Positions 56,802 to 64,000 of a stretch of DNA of 64,000 bases are shown piece by piece. Every line of letters starts with the position of its first letter. The stretch's first letter is position 1. Location of the stretch: assembly GCF_000613185.1 (NCBI RefSeq), contig NZ_CCBB010000002.1, positions 434,001 through 498,000 of the forward strand, read 5' to 3'. Position numbers and translations under genes: made by a program. The stretch is from Mycolicibacterium cosmeticum. GTDB taxonomy: Bacteria > Actinomycetota > Actinomycetes > Mycobacteriales > Mycobacteriaceae. The notes under the pieces were generated by a model. It was not told where the DNA came from, did not search any database, and worked only from the letters and a program-made list of their open reading frames with translations.

Positions 56802-58298
56802 ATGCAACGGATTATCGGAACCGAGGTGGAATACGGCATCTCGTCGCCGTCGGACCCCACCGCAAATCCGATTCTCACCTCCACCCAGGCGGTGCTGGCC
56901 TACGCCGCCGCGGCCGGTCTGCAGCGGGCCAAGCGCACCCGGTGGGATTACGAGGTCGAATCCCCGTTACGGGATGCCCGCGGGTTCGACCTGTCCCGTT
57001 CCTCGGGTCCGCCGCCGATCGTCGACGCCGACGAGGTCGGCGCGGCCAACATGATCCTCACCAACGGTGCCCGGCTCTACGTCGACCACGCCCACCCCGA
57101 GTATTCGGCCCCCGAGTGCACCGACCCGCTGGACGCGGTGATCTGGGACAAGGCCGGTGAACGGGTGATGGAGGCCGCGGCCCGGCACGTCGCCAGCGTG
57201 CCCGGGGCGGTCAAGCTGCAGCTGTACAAGAACAACGTGGACGGCAAGGGCGCGTCCTACGGTTCGCACGAGAACTACCTGATGAGCCGGCACACGCCGT
57301 TCTCCGCGGTGATCGCCGGACTGACACCGTTTTTCGTCTCCCGCCAGGTGATCACCGGGTCGGGACGGGTCGGGATCGGCCCTTCCGGTGACGAACCGGG
57401 ATTCCAGCTGTCCCAGCGTGCCGACTACATCGAGGTCGAGGTCGGGCTGGAGACCACCCTCAAGCGCGGCATCATCAACACCCGCGACGAGCCGCACGCC
57501 GACGCCGACAAGTACCGCCGGCTGCACGTCATCATCGGTGACGCCAACCTCGCCGAGACGTCGACCTACCTCAAGGTGGGCACCACCTCGCTGGTGCTCG
57601 ACCTGATCGAGTCCGGCGCCGACCTCTCGGATCTGGCGCTGGCCCGCCCGGTGCACGCCGTGCACGTGATCAGCCGGGACCCCTCGCTGCGCGCCACCGT
57701 CGCGCTGGCCGACGGCCGCGAACTGACCGGTCTTGCCCTGCAACGCATCTACCTGGACCGGGTGGCCAAACTGCTGGAACACCGCGATCCGGATCCGCGT
57801 GCCCAGCACGTGGTCCAGACCTGGGCCGAGGTGCTGGACCTGCTGGAGCGCGACCCGATGGAATGCGCGGAGATCCTGGACTGGCCGGCCAAGCTGCGGC
57901 TCCTCGAGGGTTTCCGCCATCGGGAGAACCTGGCCTGGTCCGCGCCCCGGCTGCACCTGGTCGACCTGCAGTACTCCGATGTGCGCCTCGACAAGGGCCT
58001 GTACAACCGGTTGGTGGCCCGCGGATCGATGAAACGCCTGGTCACCGAGCAGCAAGTGCTCGACGCCGTGGACAATCCGCCGACCGACACCCGGGCCTAC
58101 TTCCGTGGCGAGTGCCTGCGCCGGTTCGGCGCCGACATCGCCGCGGCCAGCTGGGACTCGGTGATCTTCGACCTGGGCGGGGATTCGCTCGTCCGGATTC
58201 CCACCCTGGAACCGCTGCGGGGCAGCAAGGCGCATGTGGGTGCGTTGCTCGATTCGGTGGACAGTGCGGCCGAATTGGTGGAACAGCTCACCACGTAA
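56802..58298 (+). CDS. dop: Pup deamidase/depupylase Dop
   Basis: 498-residue carboxylate-amine-ligase-fold enzyme that converts the C-terminal Gln of Pup to Glu and removes Pup from substrates. The ATP/metal-binding strand [10 protein letters not shown] opens the protein. [15 protein letters not shown] includes the region near the Dop-loop, and [19 protein letters not shown] (core [15 protein letters not shown]) is the highly conserved active-site segment. ATG 56802 fits a promoter just upstream. It heads the dop-pup-prcB-prcA operon. Confidence 0.96.
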   Translation: MQRIIGTEVEYGISSPSDPTANPILTSTQAVLAYAAAAGLQRAKRTRWDYEVESPLRDARGFDLSRSSGPPPIVDADEVGAANMILTNGARLYVDHAHPEYSAPECTDPLDAVIWDKAGERVMEAAARHVASVPGAVKLQLYKNNVDGKGASYGSHENYLMSRHTPFSAVIAGLTPFFVSRQVITGSGRVGIGPSGDEPGFQLSQRADYIEVEVGLETTLKRGIINTRDEPHADADKYRRLHVIIGDANLAETSTYLKVGTTSLVLDLIESGADLSDLALARPVHAVHVISRDPSLRATVALADGRELTGLALQRIYLDRVAKLLEHRDPDPRAQHVVQTWAEVLDLLERDPMECAEILDWPAKLRLLEGFRHRENLAWSAPRLHLVDLQYSDVRLDKGLYNRLVARGSMKRLVTEQQVLDAVDNPPTDTRAYFRGECLRRFGADIAAASWDSVIFDLGGDSLVRIPTLEPLRGSKAHVGALLDSVDSAAELVEQLTT

Positions 58299-58372
58299 GT
58301 ACTTGCTATGCCGGGCAGGAAGCGCGTTGACCGGTAGGGTGAAAGAACCGATCGAGCAATCAGGAGGCGGCG

Positions 58373-58567
58373 ATGGCTCAGGAACAGACCAAGCGTGGCG
58401 GTGGTAGCGGTGAGGACGACGATCTCACCGGTACGACGGCTGCCGGCCAAGAGCGTCGCGAGAAGCTGACCGAAGAGACCGACGACCTGCTCGACGAGAT
58501 CGACGACGTGCTGGAAGAGAATGCCGAGGACTTCGTGCGCGCCTACGTCCAAAAGGGCGGCCAGTGA
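58373..58567 (+). CDS. pup: Prokaryotic ubiquitin-like protein Pup
   Basis: 64-residue intrinsically disordered tag. The acidic helix-forming part [20 protein letters not shown] binds the Mpa coiled coil, and the C-terminal GGQ is deamidated by Dop before ligation to lysines by PafA (not in this window). ATG 58373 has AGGAGG upstream. The stop overlaps the prcB GTG. Confidence 0.98.
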   Translation: MAQEQTKRGGGSGEDDDLTGTTAAGQERREKLTEETDDLLDEIDDVLEENAEDFVRAYVQKGGQ

Positions 58568-59421
58568 CGGGCCGGTTCGACAAACCCCTTGCACCCTTCG
58601 CAGACCGTCTGGACATCTCTTCCCCCTACCTCAACCTGTCGTCGTTCAGCGAGTTCCTGGGCCGGCAGGCGCCGCACCTGCTGCCGATGGCCGCGGGTGT
58701 GAGCGGTAACGGCTCGGCCGACCTGCCGCACGGCACCACCATTGTGGCGCTGAAGTTTCCCGGCGGGGTGCTCATCGCCGGCGACCGGCGGGCCACCCAG
58801 GGCAACATGATCGCCAGCCGCGATGTCGAGAAGGTGCACATCGCCGACGATTACACCGCCACCGGTATCGCCGGCACGGCCGCCATCGCGGTGGAGTTCG
58901 CCCGGTTGTACGCCGTGGAGCTCGAGCACTACGAGAAGGTCGAAGGCGTGCCGCTGACGTTCCGCGGCAAGGTGAACCGGCTGGCCATCATGGTGCGCGG
59001 CAATCTCGGTGCGGCCCTTCAGGGTTTCGTCGCGCTGCCGCTGCTGGTCGGTTTCGACGTCGACGATCCGGATCCGGCGAACGCGGGCCGCATCGTGTCC
59101 TTCGACGCGGCGGGCGGCTGGAACCTCGAGGAGGAGGGGTATCAGTCCGTCGGTTCCGGATCGCTGTTCGCCAAGTCCTCCATCAAGAAGTTGTATTCAC
59201 AAGTGACCGACGGGGATTCGGCGTTGAAGGTGGCCATCGAGGCGCTCTACGACGCCGCCGACGACGATTCGGCCACCGGCGGACCGGATCTGGTGCGCGG
59301 TATCTACCCGACCGCGGTGCTGATCGGTGCCGACGGCGCCGTCGAGGTCACCGAGGATCGGATCGCCGAGCTGGCCCGTGAGGTCATCGCCGGCCGGACC
59401 CGGGCCGGAGGCAACGCCTGA
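58564..59421 (+). CDS. prcB: Proteasome beta subunit, proteolytic
   Basis: 285-residue 20S beta subunit. A 57-residue propeptide ends DLPHG, and autocleavage exposes Thr58 ([11 protein letters not shown]). [11 protein letters not shown] carries the conserved Asp-Arg and Lys-equivalent region. It forms the catalytic inner rings of the proteasome. GTG 58564 overlaps the pup stop; its stop overlaps prcA start (TGATG). Confidence 0.97.
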   Translation: MTGRFDKPLAPFADRLDISSPYLNLSSFSEFLGRQAPHLLPMAAGVSGNGSADLPHGTTIVALKFPGGVLIAGDRRATQGNMIASRDVEKVHIADDYTATGIAGTAAIAVEFARLYAVELEHYEKVEGVPLTFRGKVNRLAIMVRGNLGAALQGFVALPLLVGFDVDDPDPANAGRIVSFDAAGGWNLEEEGYQSVGSGSLFAKSSIKKLYSQVTDGDSALKVAIEALYDAADDDSATGGPDLVRGIYPTAVLIGADGAVEVTEDRIAELAREVIAGRTRAGGNA

Positions 59422-60137
59422 TGAGCTTCCCGTATTTCATCTCGCCCGAACAGGCGATGCGTGAGCGTTCCGAGCTTGCCCGCAAGGGTATTTCGCGGGG
59501 CCGCAGCGTGGTGGTGCTGGCCTACGACGGCGGCGTGCTGTTCGTCGCCGAGAACCCGTCGCGCTCGCTGCAGAAGGTCAGTGAGCTCTACGACCGGGTC
59601 GGCTTCGCCGCGGTGGGCCGCTTCAACGAGTTCGACAAGCTGCGCGTGGCCGGTATCCAGTACGCCGACACCCGGGGATACGCCTACGACCGGCGCGATG
59701 TGACCGGACGGCAGCTGGCCAACGTGTACGCGCAGGCGCTCGGCACCATCTTCACCGAACAGGCCAAGCCGTTCGAGGTGGAACTGTGCGTCGCCGAGGT
59801 CGCGCACTACGGCGAGAGCAAGGCGCCCGAGCTGTACCGGATCACCTACGACGGCTCCATCGCCGACGAACCGCATTTCGTGGTCATGGGCGGCACCACC
59901 GAGCCGATCGCGACGGCGCTGAACGAGTCCTACACCGAGAACGCCACGCTGGCCGACGCCGTGAAGATCGCCGTCGACGCGTTACACGCCGGTGGAAACG
60001 GAACCGAGCAACGCGTTCTCGGGCCGGCCACCCTCGAGGTGGCCATCCTGGACGCCAAGCGGCCCCGCCGCGCGTTCCGCCGGATCACCGGTCCGGCGCT
60101 GGAGGCTTTGCTTCCGTCGGCAAGTACCACCGAGTAG
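59421..60137 (+). CDS. prcA: Proteasome alpha subunit
   Basis: 238-residue 20S alpha subunit, starting [19 protein letters not shown], the gating N-terminus of mycobacterial PrcA, followed by [20 protein letters not shown]. It forms the outer rings that gate substrate entry and bind the GQYL tail of Mpa. ATG 59421 is coupled to prcB. It is the last gene of the operon, followed by a terminator-like hairpin. Confidence 0.97.
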   Translation: MSFPYFISPEQAMRERSELARKGISRGRSVVVLAYDGGVLFVAENPSRSLQKVSELYDRVGFAAVGRFNEFDKLRVAGIQYADTRGYAYDRRDVTGRQLANVYAQALGTIFTEQAKPFEVELCVAEVAHYGESKAPELYRITYDGSIADEPHFVVMGGTTEPIATALNESYTENATLADAVKIAVDALHAGGNGTEQRVLGPATLEVAILDAKRPRRAFRRITGPALEALLPSASTTE

Positions 60138-60148
60138 CCGGCGATCCG

Positions 60149-60179
60149 CACCGGCCATATCGCCAGCAGGCGGCCGGTG
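60149..60179 (+). terminator. Terminator-like hairpin after prcA
   Basis: CACCGGCC (60149-60156) pairs perfectly with GGCCGGTG (60172-60179) across a 15-base loop. It begins 11 bases after the prcA stop. No U-tract follows, so termination may be weak, as is common in mycobacteria. Confidence 0.5.
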
Positions 60180-60184
60180 TTGAG

Positions 60185-60195
60185 GTGATAATCAC
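60185..60195 (+). promoter_or_regulatory. Possible promoter/operator of the glnX-like operon
   Basis: GTGAT-A-ATCAC is an inverted repeat that contains a -10-like GATAAT (60187-60192), about 38 bases before ATG 60231. It may be the operon promoter with an overlapping operator. Confidence 0.4.
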
Positions 60196-60230
60196 TCCAA
60201 CCATCGCTGTTGGAGGGAACCGGCACCGAG

Positions 60231-61493
60231 ATGAGTACCTCCCGTACCCCAGCCTCGGTGTCGTGGTGGCCGTGGCTGCGCCGGTTCTTCGGCACCACCC
60301 CGGGCGTCCTGAGCCTCGTCGTGCTGGTGGTGGTGGCCGGTGCGCTGCTGGCCGCGATCATCTCGGCGGCGCAACTCAACGGCCGCCTCGCCGAGCGCAA
60401 CGCAATCCTGGAACGGTCCGAGCCGCTGGCGTATGCCGCGCACAATCTGTACGCGGCGTTGTCGGCGGCCGACGCCGCGGCGGTATCGGCCTTCCTGTCC
60501 AACGAGATCGACACCGGTCCGATGCGCAAGCGCTACCAGCAGGCGCTGGCCGACGCCGCGGCGGCGCTGGCCGACGCGACCGCCGGTGTCACCGATGTGC
60601 AGACCCGAACCGTCATGGCGCAGATCGCCGCGCAGCTGTCCACCTATACGGGTCTGGTGGAGGCCGCCCGCGCCAATGACCGGCAGGGTTTTCCCGTCGG
60701 CTCCGGTTATCTGCGTGAGGCGTCCGCACTGATGCAGACCGCGATGCTGCCCGCGGCCGAACGCGTCTACAGCCGGGACACCTCGACCGTCGAGGACGAC
60801 CAGCGTGCCGTGGGCGCACTGCCCGGGCTGGGCCTGGCGCTGATGGTCGCCGGCCTGCTCGCGATCGTGGTCGGGTCGGTGATCGTCTACCGCCGGACCA
60901 ACCGGATGTTCAACCTCGGTCTGGTGGTCGCCGCGGTCGCCGTGCTGCTCGCCGGCGGCTGGTTGGTGGTGGCCACCCGGCTGGCCGCGGTGGACATCGG
61001 GCAGAGCAGGTCGGCGGGCACCGAACGGTTCACCCAGCTGGCGAAGGCGCGGATCCTGGCCCTGCAGACCAGGACCGGCGAAACCCTGCAACTGGTCGCC
61101 CGCGGCGACATCGCCGCCAGCAACACCACCTTCGACCACCACATCGCCGACCTGAACCGGTTGCTCGTCGGCGGGCCCCCTGCCACGGTCGACGGCGTCC
61201 AGAACTGGACCGCGAGCCATCGCAAACACACCGAGCTGTACCGGTCCGGCGATTATCGGGGGGCGGTGGCCCAGGCCATCGGTGCCGACCCGAACGCCTC
61301 GGCCGCACAGTTCGACATCGTCGACTCCAGTTTGCGGGCCGAGTTGGAGTCCACCCGCGCAACGCTGCGCGGTGAGGTGGCCAGTGCCGGGCACCGGCTG
61401 GCGTGGAGCCCGACCGGGACCCTGCTGCTGCTCGGGATCGCCGCCGCCGCCGTCGTGATCGGTCTGTGGCCCCGCCTCAAGGAGTTCCTGTGA
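60231..61493 (+). CDS. GlnX-like membrane sensor protein
   Basis: 420-residue membrane protein. TM1 is at about 23-45, TM2-3 around 205-260, and a C-terminal TM at about 392-412. Between them are two helical extracytoplasmic regions (AERNAILERSEPLAYAAHNL, here ERSEPLAYAAHN; and THF-like TERFTQLAKARILALQ). This is the layout of GlnX, which in mycobacteria works with the amino-acid-binding GlnH to signal to PknG. ATG 60231 has GGAGGG upstream. The stop overlaps the glnH-like start. Name by context and architecture. Confidence 0.75.
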   Translation: MSTSRTPASVSWWPWLRRFFGTTPGVLSLVVLVVVAGALLAAIISAAQLNGRLAERNAILERSEPLAYAAHNLYAALSAADAAAVSAFLSNEIDTGPMRKRYQQALADAAAALADATAGVTDVQTRTVMAQIAAQLSTYTGLVEAARANDRQGFPVGSGYLREASALMQTAMLPAAERVYSRDTSTVEDDQRAVGALPGLGLALMVAGLLAIVVGSVIVYRRTNRMFNLGLVVAAVAVLLAGGWLVVATRLAAVDIGQSRSAGTERFTQLAKARILALQTRTGETLQLVARGDIAASNTTFDHHIADLNRLLVGGPPATVDGVQNWTASHRKHTELYRSGDYRGAVAQAIGADPNASAAQFDIVDSSLRAELESTRATLRGEVASAGHRLAWSPTGTLLLLGIAAAAVVIGLWPRLKEFL

Positions 61494-62449
61494 GAGCGCG
61501 AATCATCCTGGCGCTGGCCATCATCGGGTTTGCCGTGGGATGCGGTTCGGTCAGTGAACCGGTATCGGTCAGCGTTGCCCCGGTCGACGCCAGCCCCGCC
61601 GGCGTCACGGAGGCCACCGCGGCGCCCGCCGTCGCGGGCAACGACTGCGACAAGGAGGCCAGCCTGCGCCCCGGGCGGCAGTCCGCGCCGGGTGCCATGC
61701 CGCCGGGTTCGACGATGGCGGCCATCGCGGCGCGCGGCAGGCTGATCGCCGGTGTGGACCAGAGTCAGTTCCTGTTCGGCTTCCGCAACCCGGCCACCGG
61801 CGCGCTGGAGGGCTTCGACATCGATATCGCCCGCGAGATCGCCCGTGCCATCTTCGGGGATCCGAACCGCATCGAATTCCGGGTGGTCGAAGCCGGCCAA
61901 CGCGAGGCGGTGCTGCGGTCCGGCGAGGTCGACGTGGTGGTGCGCACCTTCTCGATCAACTGCGCGCGCAAGCAGAATGTCGCGTTCTCCACGGTGTACT
62001 TCAACGCCGACCAGCGCATCCTGGTGCGCGCGGGTTCCGGAATCGACTCCGCCGCAGCGCTTGCCGGGAAACGCGCCTGCGCGGTATCGGGCACCACGTC
62101 GCTGGCTAAGCTCTACGGGCTGGACCCCAGGCCCATCGTGGTGGGGGCGCCCACGTGGACCGACTGCCTGGTGATGCTGCAACAGGGCCAGATCGACGCC
62201 ATCGGCACCGACGGTGTGGTCCTGGCCGGCCTGGCCGCACAGGATCCCAACGTCCGGATCGTCGGCGGCAGTCTGGGTATCGAACCCTACGGTGTCGGGA
62301 TCAAGAAGGAGAACGAGGATCTGGTCCGGTTCGTCAACGGTGTGCTCGAGCAGATCAGGGCCGACGGCACCTGGCAACGCCTGTACGACGCCAGCCTGCA
62401 ACCCCTCGGGCCGTCGCCGGGTCCGCCTGCCGCGCGATATCAGGATTGA
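61490..62449 (+). CDS. GlnH-like amino-acid-binding lipoprotein
   Basis: 319-residue solute-binding lipoprotein. The signal peptide ends FAVGC, and a Ser/Val/Pro-rich linker follows. The type II binding-protein core contains GFDIDIAREIARAIFGD, VDVVVRTFSINC, GKRACAVSGTTS and GIEPYGVGIKKENEDLVRFV (broken as GIEPYGVG, KKENEDLVRF). There is no transporter gene nearby, in keeping with a sensor rather than an uptake role. GTG 61490 overlaps the previous stop (GTGA). In M. tuberculosis GlnH binds Asp and related amino acids for PknG signalling. Confidence 0.82.
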   Translation: MRARIILALAIIGFAVGCGSVSEPVSVSVAPVDASPAGVTEATAAPAVAGNDCDKEASLRPGRQSAPGAMPPGSTMAAIAARGRLIAGVDQSQFLFGFRNPATGALEGFDIDIAREIARAIFGDPNRIEFRVVEAGQREAVLRSGEVDVVVRTFSINCARKQNVAFSTVYFNADQRILVRAGSGIDSAAALAGKRACAVSGTTSLAKLYGLDPRPIVVGAPTWTDCLVMLQQGQIDAIGTDGVVLAGLAAQDPNVRIVGGSLGIEPYGVGIKKENEDLVRFVNGVLEQIRADGTWQRLYDASLQPLGPSPGPPAARYQD

Positions 62450-62450
62450 G

Positions 62451-63596
62451 ATGACCGCACTGAGCACCGAAGCCATCGACCGCGAATTGGCCACGCGGGC
62501 AGCCGAAGTCGCCGCGATGTCGGCGACGATGGTGGAGCTGGACGGCCATCCGGGGTTGTCGCACGTGCGGCTGTACCCACCCACCGGGGTCACCGCGCGA
62601 CGCTGGACCGGGGTGCAGGCCTCGATTTCGCAGCTCTGGGAGGAACTGGGCCGGATGACCGCGATCCTGGACGGTGCCCGCGCGATCCGGGCCCGCCGGT
62701 CCAAGCCGTCGGACGCCGACCGGGCCGAACTCACGCACTGGCTGCTGGAACGGCCGCTCGAGGTGTCCCGGGAACGGGTGCCGCTGGCCCGGCGGTCGCT
62801 CACCGGATCCGGCGAGGCGATCGAGTACGTCGGCCTGGCCGATACCGCCGACCGGATGCGGGCCGCCTATCCGGCGGTGGCCGAATTCCTGGACGAGGTG
62901 GATCGGATCAACACGCTGGTGGTGCAGGGTCTCGCCGCGGTGCAGGACAGGATCGCCGCTGTCGGCGCACCCGAGCCCGCCGGTGTCGCCGACCTGCTGG
63001 CGGTCGCGGCGACCGATCCGCTGTCGCTGTCGGCCGGTGCCATCGAGACGCGAGTGCGTGCCATCACCGTCGGTTTCGAGAAACAGGCGGCCGAGCTCGC
63101 CGTGCTCGCCGAGCTGCGCTCCAATTGGGTTGCTGCCGTGCAGGAGACATCGGGCGCGCTGGACAGGCTGCGTGCGTCGGTGGCGCGCGCCGGCCAGGTT
63201 CGGGATCGGGCCCGCCGGCACGTGCTGTGCGGACCGCTGCCCTCCCACCCGGACGCCGAACCGGGGCTGCGCGCCGAACTGGCCGCGCTGACCGCCGTCG
63301 ATCCTGCGGCACTGCGTGCCCTGCAGCGGCGCATCGACGAAGCCCAGCGCGTGCTCGACGAGGACGAACGTCTGGCCCAGGGGCTGCTGGACCGGCGCGC
63401 CGAACTCGCCGGCCGGCTGGAGGTCTACCAGACCAAGGCCGCCCGGCTGGGTCTGGGGGAGGACCGGGATCTGTTGGCCTCGGGCCGGATCGCGGCCGGT
63501 CTGCTGTCGCGGCGCCCGTGCGATCTGCGCGAGGTGACCCGGGCGATCTCCGATTTCCAGCAGATCCTCGCCCAGAAGCGGGAGGCGGCCAGATGA
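62451..63596 (+). CDS. Helical/coiled-coil protein of unknown function in the pknG-type operon
   Basis: 381-residue, Ala/Arg/Glu-rich, cytosolic protein, almost all helix by composition, with coiled-coil-prone stretches (RALQRRIDEAQRVLDEDERL and RRAELAGRLEVYQTKAARL). It has no signal peptide or known catalytic motif. ATG 62451 follows glnH by one base; its stop overlaps the PknG-like start as ATGA, so all four genes are coupled. The M. tuberculosis glnX-glnH-pknG operon, as I recall it, has no such gene. It may link the sensor to the kinase (inference). Confidence 0.75.
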   Translation: MTALSTEAIDRELATRAAEVAAMSATMVELDGHPGLSHVRLYPPTGVTARRWTGVQASISQLWEELGRMTAILDGARAIRARRSKPSDADRAELTHWLLERPLEVSRERVPLARRSLTGSGEAIEYVGLADTADRMRAAYPAVAEFLDEVDRINTLVVQGLAAVQDRIAAVGAPEPAGVADLLAVAATDPLSLSAGAIETRVRAITVGFEKQAAELAVLAELRSNWVAAVQETSGALDRLRASVARAGQVRDRARRHVLCGPLPSHPDAEPGLRAELAALTAVDPAALRALQRRIDEAQRVLDEDERLAQGLLDRRAELAGRLEVYQTKAARLGLGEDRDLLASGRIAAGLLSRRPCDLREVTRAISDFQQILAQKREAAR

Positions 63597-64000
63597 AGTG
63601 TGCCGAGCCGGATTGCGGCGGCACCGTCATGGACGGGTATTGCGATGTGTGTGGCAGCGCACCGGCATTGCAGCAGCCATCGGCTGCCACGGCGGCCGGA
63701 GCACCTTCGTGGACCACCGGTAGCACGTCGGCGCGCTCGGCCCGTACCGCGCGGAGCGGCTCGTCGCGATCGGCCGCCAGCGCGCGGGGCCGGCTGGGTG
63801 CCGGGGTGGTCTCCATACCCCGGATCCCCAAAGGTGATCCGGCCGCGGCGATCATGGTCGATCCCAAGGTGCCCGAGGGTAGCCGGTTCTGCGGGAACCC
63901 GGACTGCCGCAAGCCCGTCGGGCGCGGCCGCGACGGTGCGCCGGGACGGCCCGAAGGGTTCTGCACCGCCTGCGGCAGCCGCTATTCCTTCGTGCCCATG
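63593..64000 (+). CDS. PknG-like serine/threonine protein kinase, N-terminal part
   Basis: First 136 residues of a protein running off the window. The N-terminal MKCAEPDCGG plus YCDVCGSAP form one four-Cys zinc ribbon. A Ser/Ala/Arg-rich disordered linker follows. Then SIPRIPKGDP leads into a second four-Cys site, FCGNPDCRKPVG and FCTACGSRYSF, equivalent to the rubredoxin-like domain of PknG. The kinase and TPR domains would follow beyond 64,000. The operon with glnX- and glnH-like genes supports the PknG assignment. Confidence 0.82.
   Translation, partial: MKCAEPDCGGTVMDGYCDVCGSAPALQQPSAATAAGAPSWTTGSTSARSARTARSGSSRSAASARGRLGAGVVSIPRIPKGDPAAAIMVDPKVPEGSRFCGNPDCRKPVGRGRDGAPGRPEGFCTACGSRYSFVPM

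Overview
The window is chromosomal DNA of a mycobacterium, most likely a fast-growing Mycolicibacterium-type species. The right two thirds are GC-rich and carry actinobacterial and mycobacterial hallmark genes: the complete Pup-proteasome set (mpa, dop, pup, prcB, prcA), the mycothiol ligase mshC, the lipoprotein genes lppL and lppK, and hisE-hisG and metH. From memory, the order corresponds to Mycobacterium tuberculosis Rv2141c back to Rv2109c, with insertions and losses. No database could be searched, so all family names rest on motifs and remembered synteny.

Bases 1-12,430 hold a catabolic cluster on the plus strand with visibly lower GC than the core. It encodes two Baeyer-Villiger-type monooxygenases (the first cut by the window edge), an HSL-family esterase, a P450, a transglutaminase-fold protein, an acyl-CoA ligase, two acyl-CoA dehydrogenases, a BtrH-like protein, an SCP2-like carrier and an NDMA/mycofactocin-type alcohol dehydrogenase. 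Together these fit hydroxylation, oxidation to a ketone, oxygen insertion to an ester or lactone, hydrolysis, CoA activation and beta-oxidation of an alicyclic, terpenoid or steroid-like substrate. The substrate cannot be read from sequence.

Bases about 12,430-20,074 are an actinomycete integrative and conjugative element (AICE). It has a creatininase-family/XRE-regulator pair on the minus strand. On the plus strand it has an SCO3933-like regulator, an FtsK/TraB-type DNA translocase, a RepSA-type replication initiator, a tiny putative excisionase and a large serine integrase. The integrase gene ends inside the 3' end of a tRNA-Leu(GAG) gene, which marks the right junction. No left junction is recognisable, so the catabolic genes may be cargo of the same island.

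Bases 20,142-47,900 are core metabolism: M20 peptidase, PEBP protein, pyrD-DUF5703-lppL, uppP, phosphatase, DUF3090, SCO1664-like protein, cysQ, mshC, an SDR, a PAC2 protein, metH, a glucose-type MFS permease, hisE-hisG, trmI, a RecB-like nuclease and others. metH is preceded by a convincing SAH riboswitch whose pseudoknot competes with a hairpin that hides the ribosome binding site.

Bases 48,009-60,137 carry the Pup-proteasome locus. It is interrupted by a LysR/EamA pair and by a convergent histidine kinase/response regulator pair flanked by two paralogous membrane proteins. Bases 60,231-64,000 hold a GlnX-GlnH-PknG-type signalling operon with an extra coiled-coil gene; the PknG-like gene runs off the right edge.
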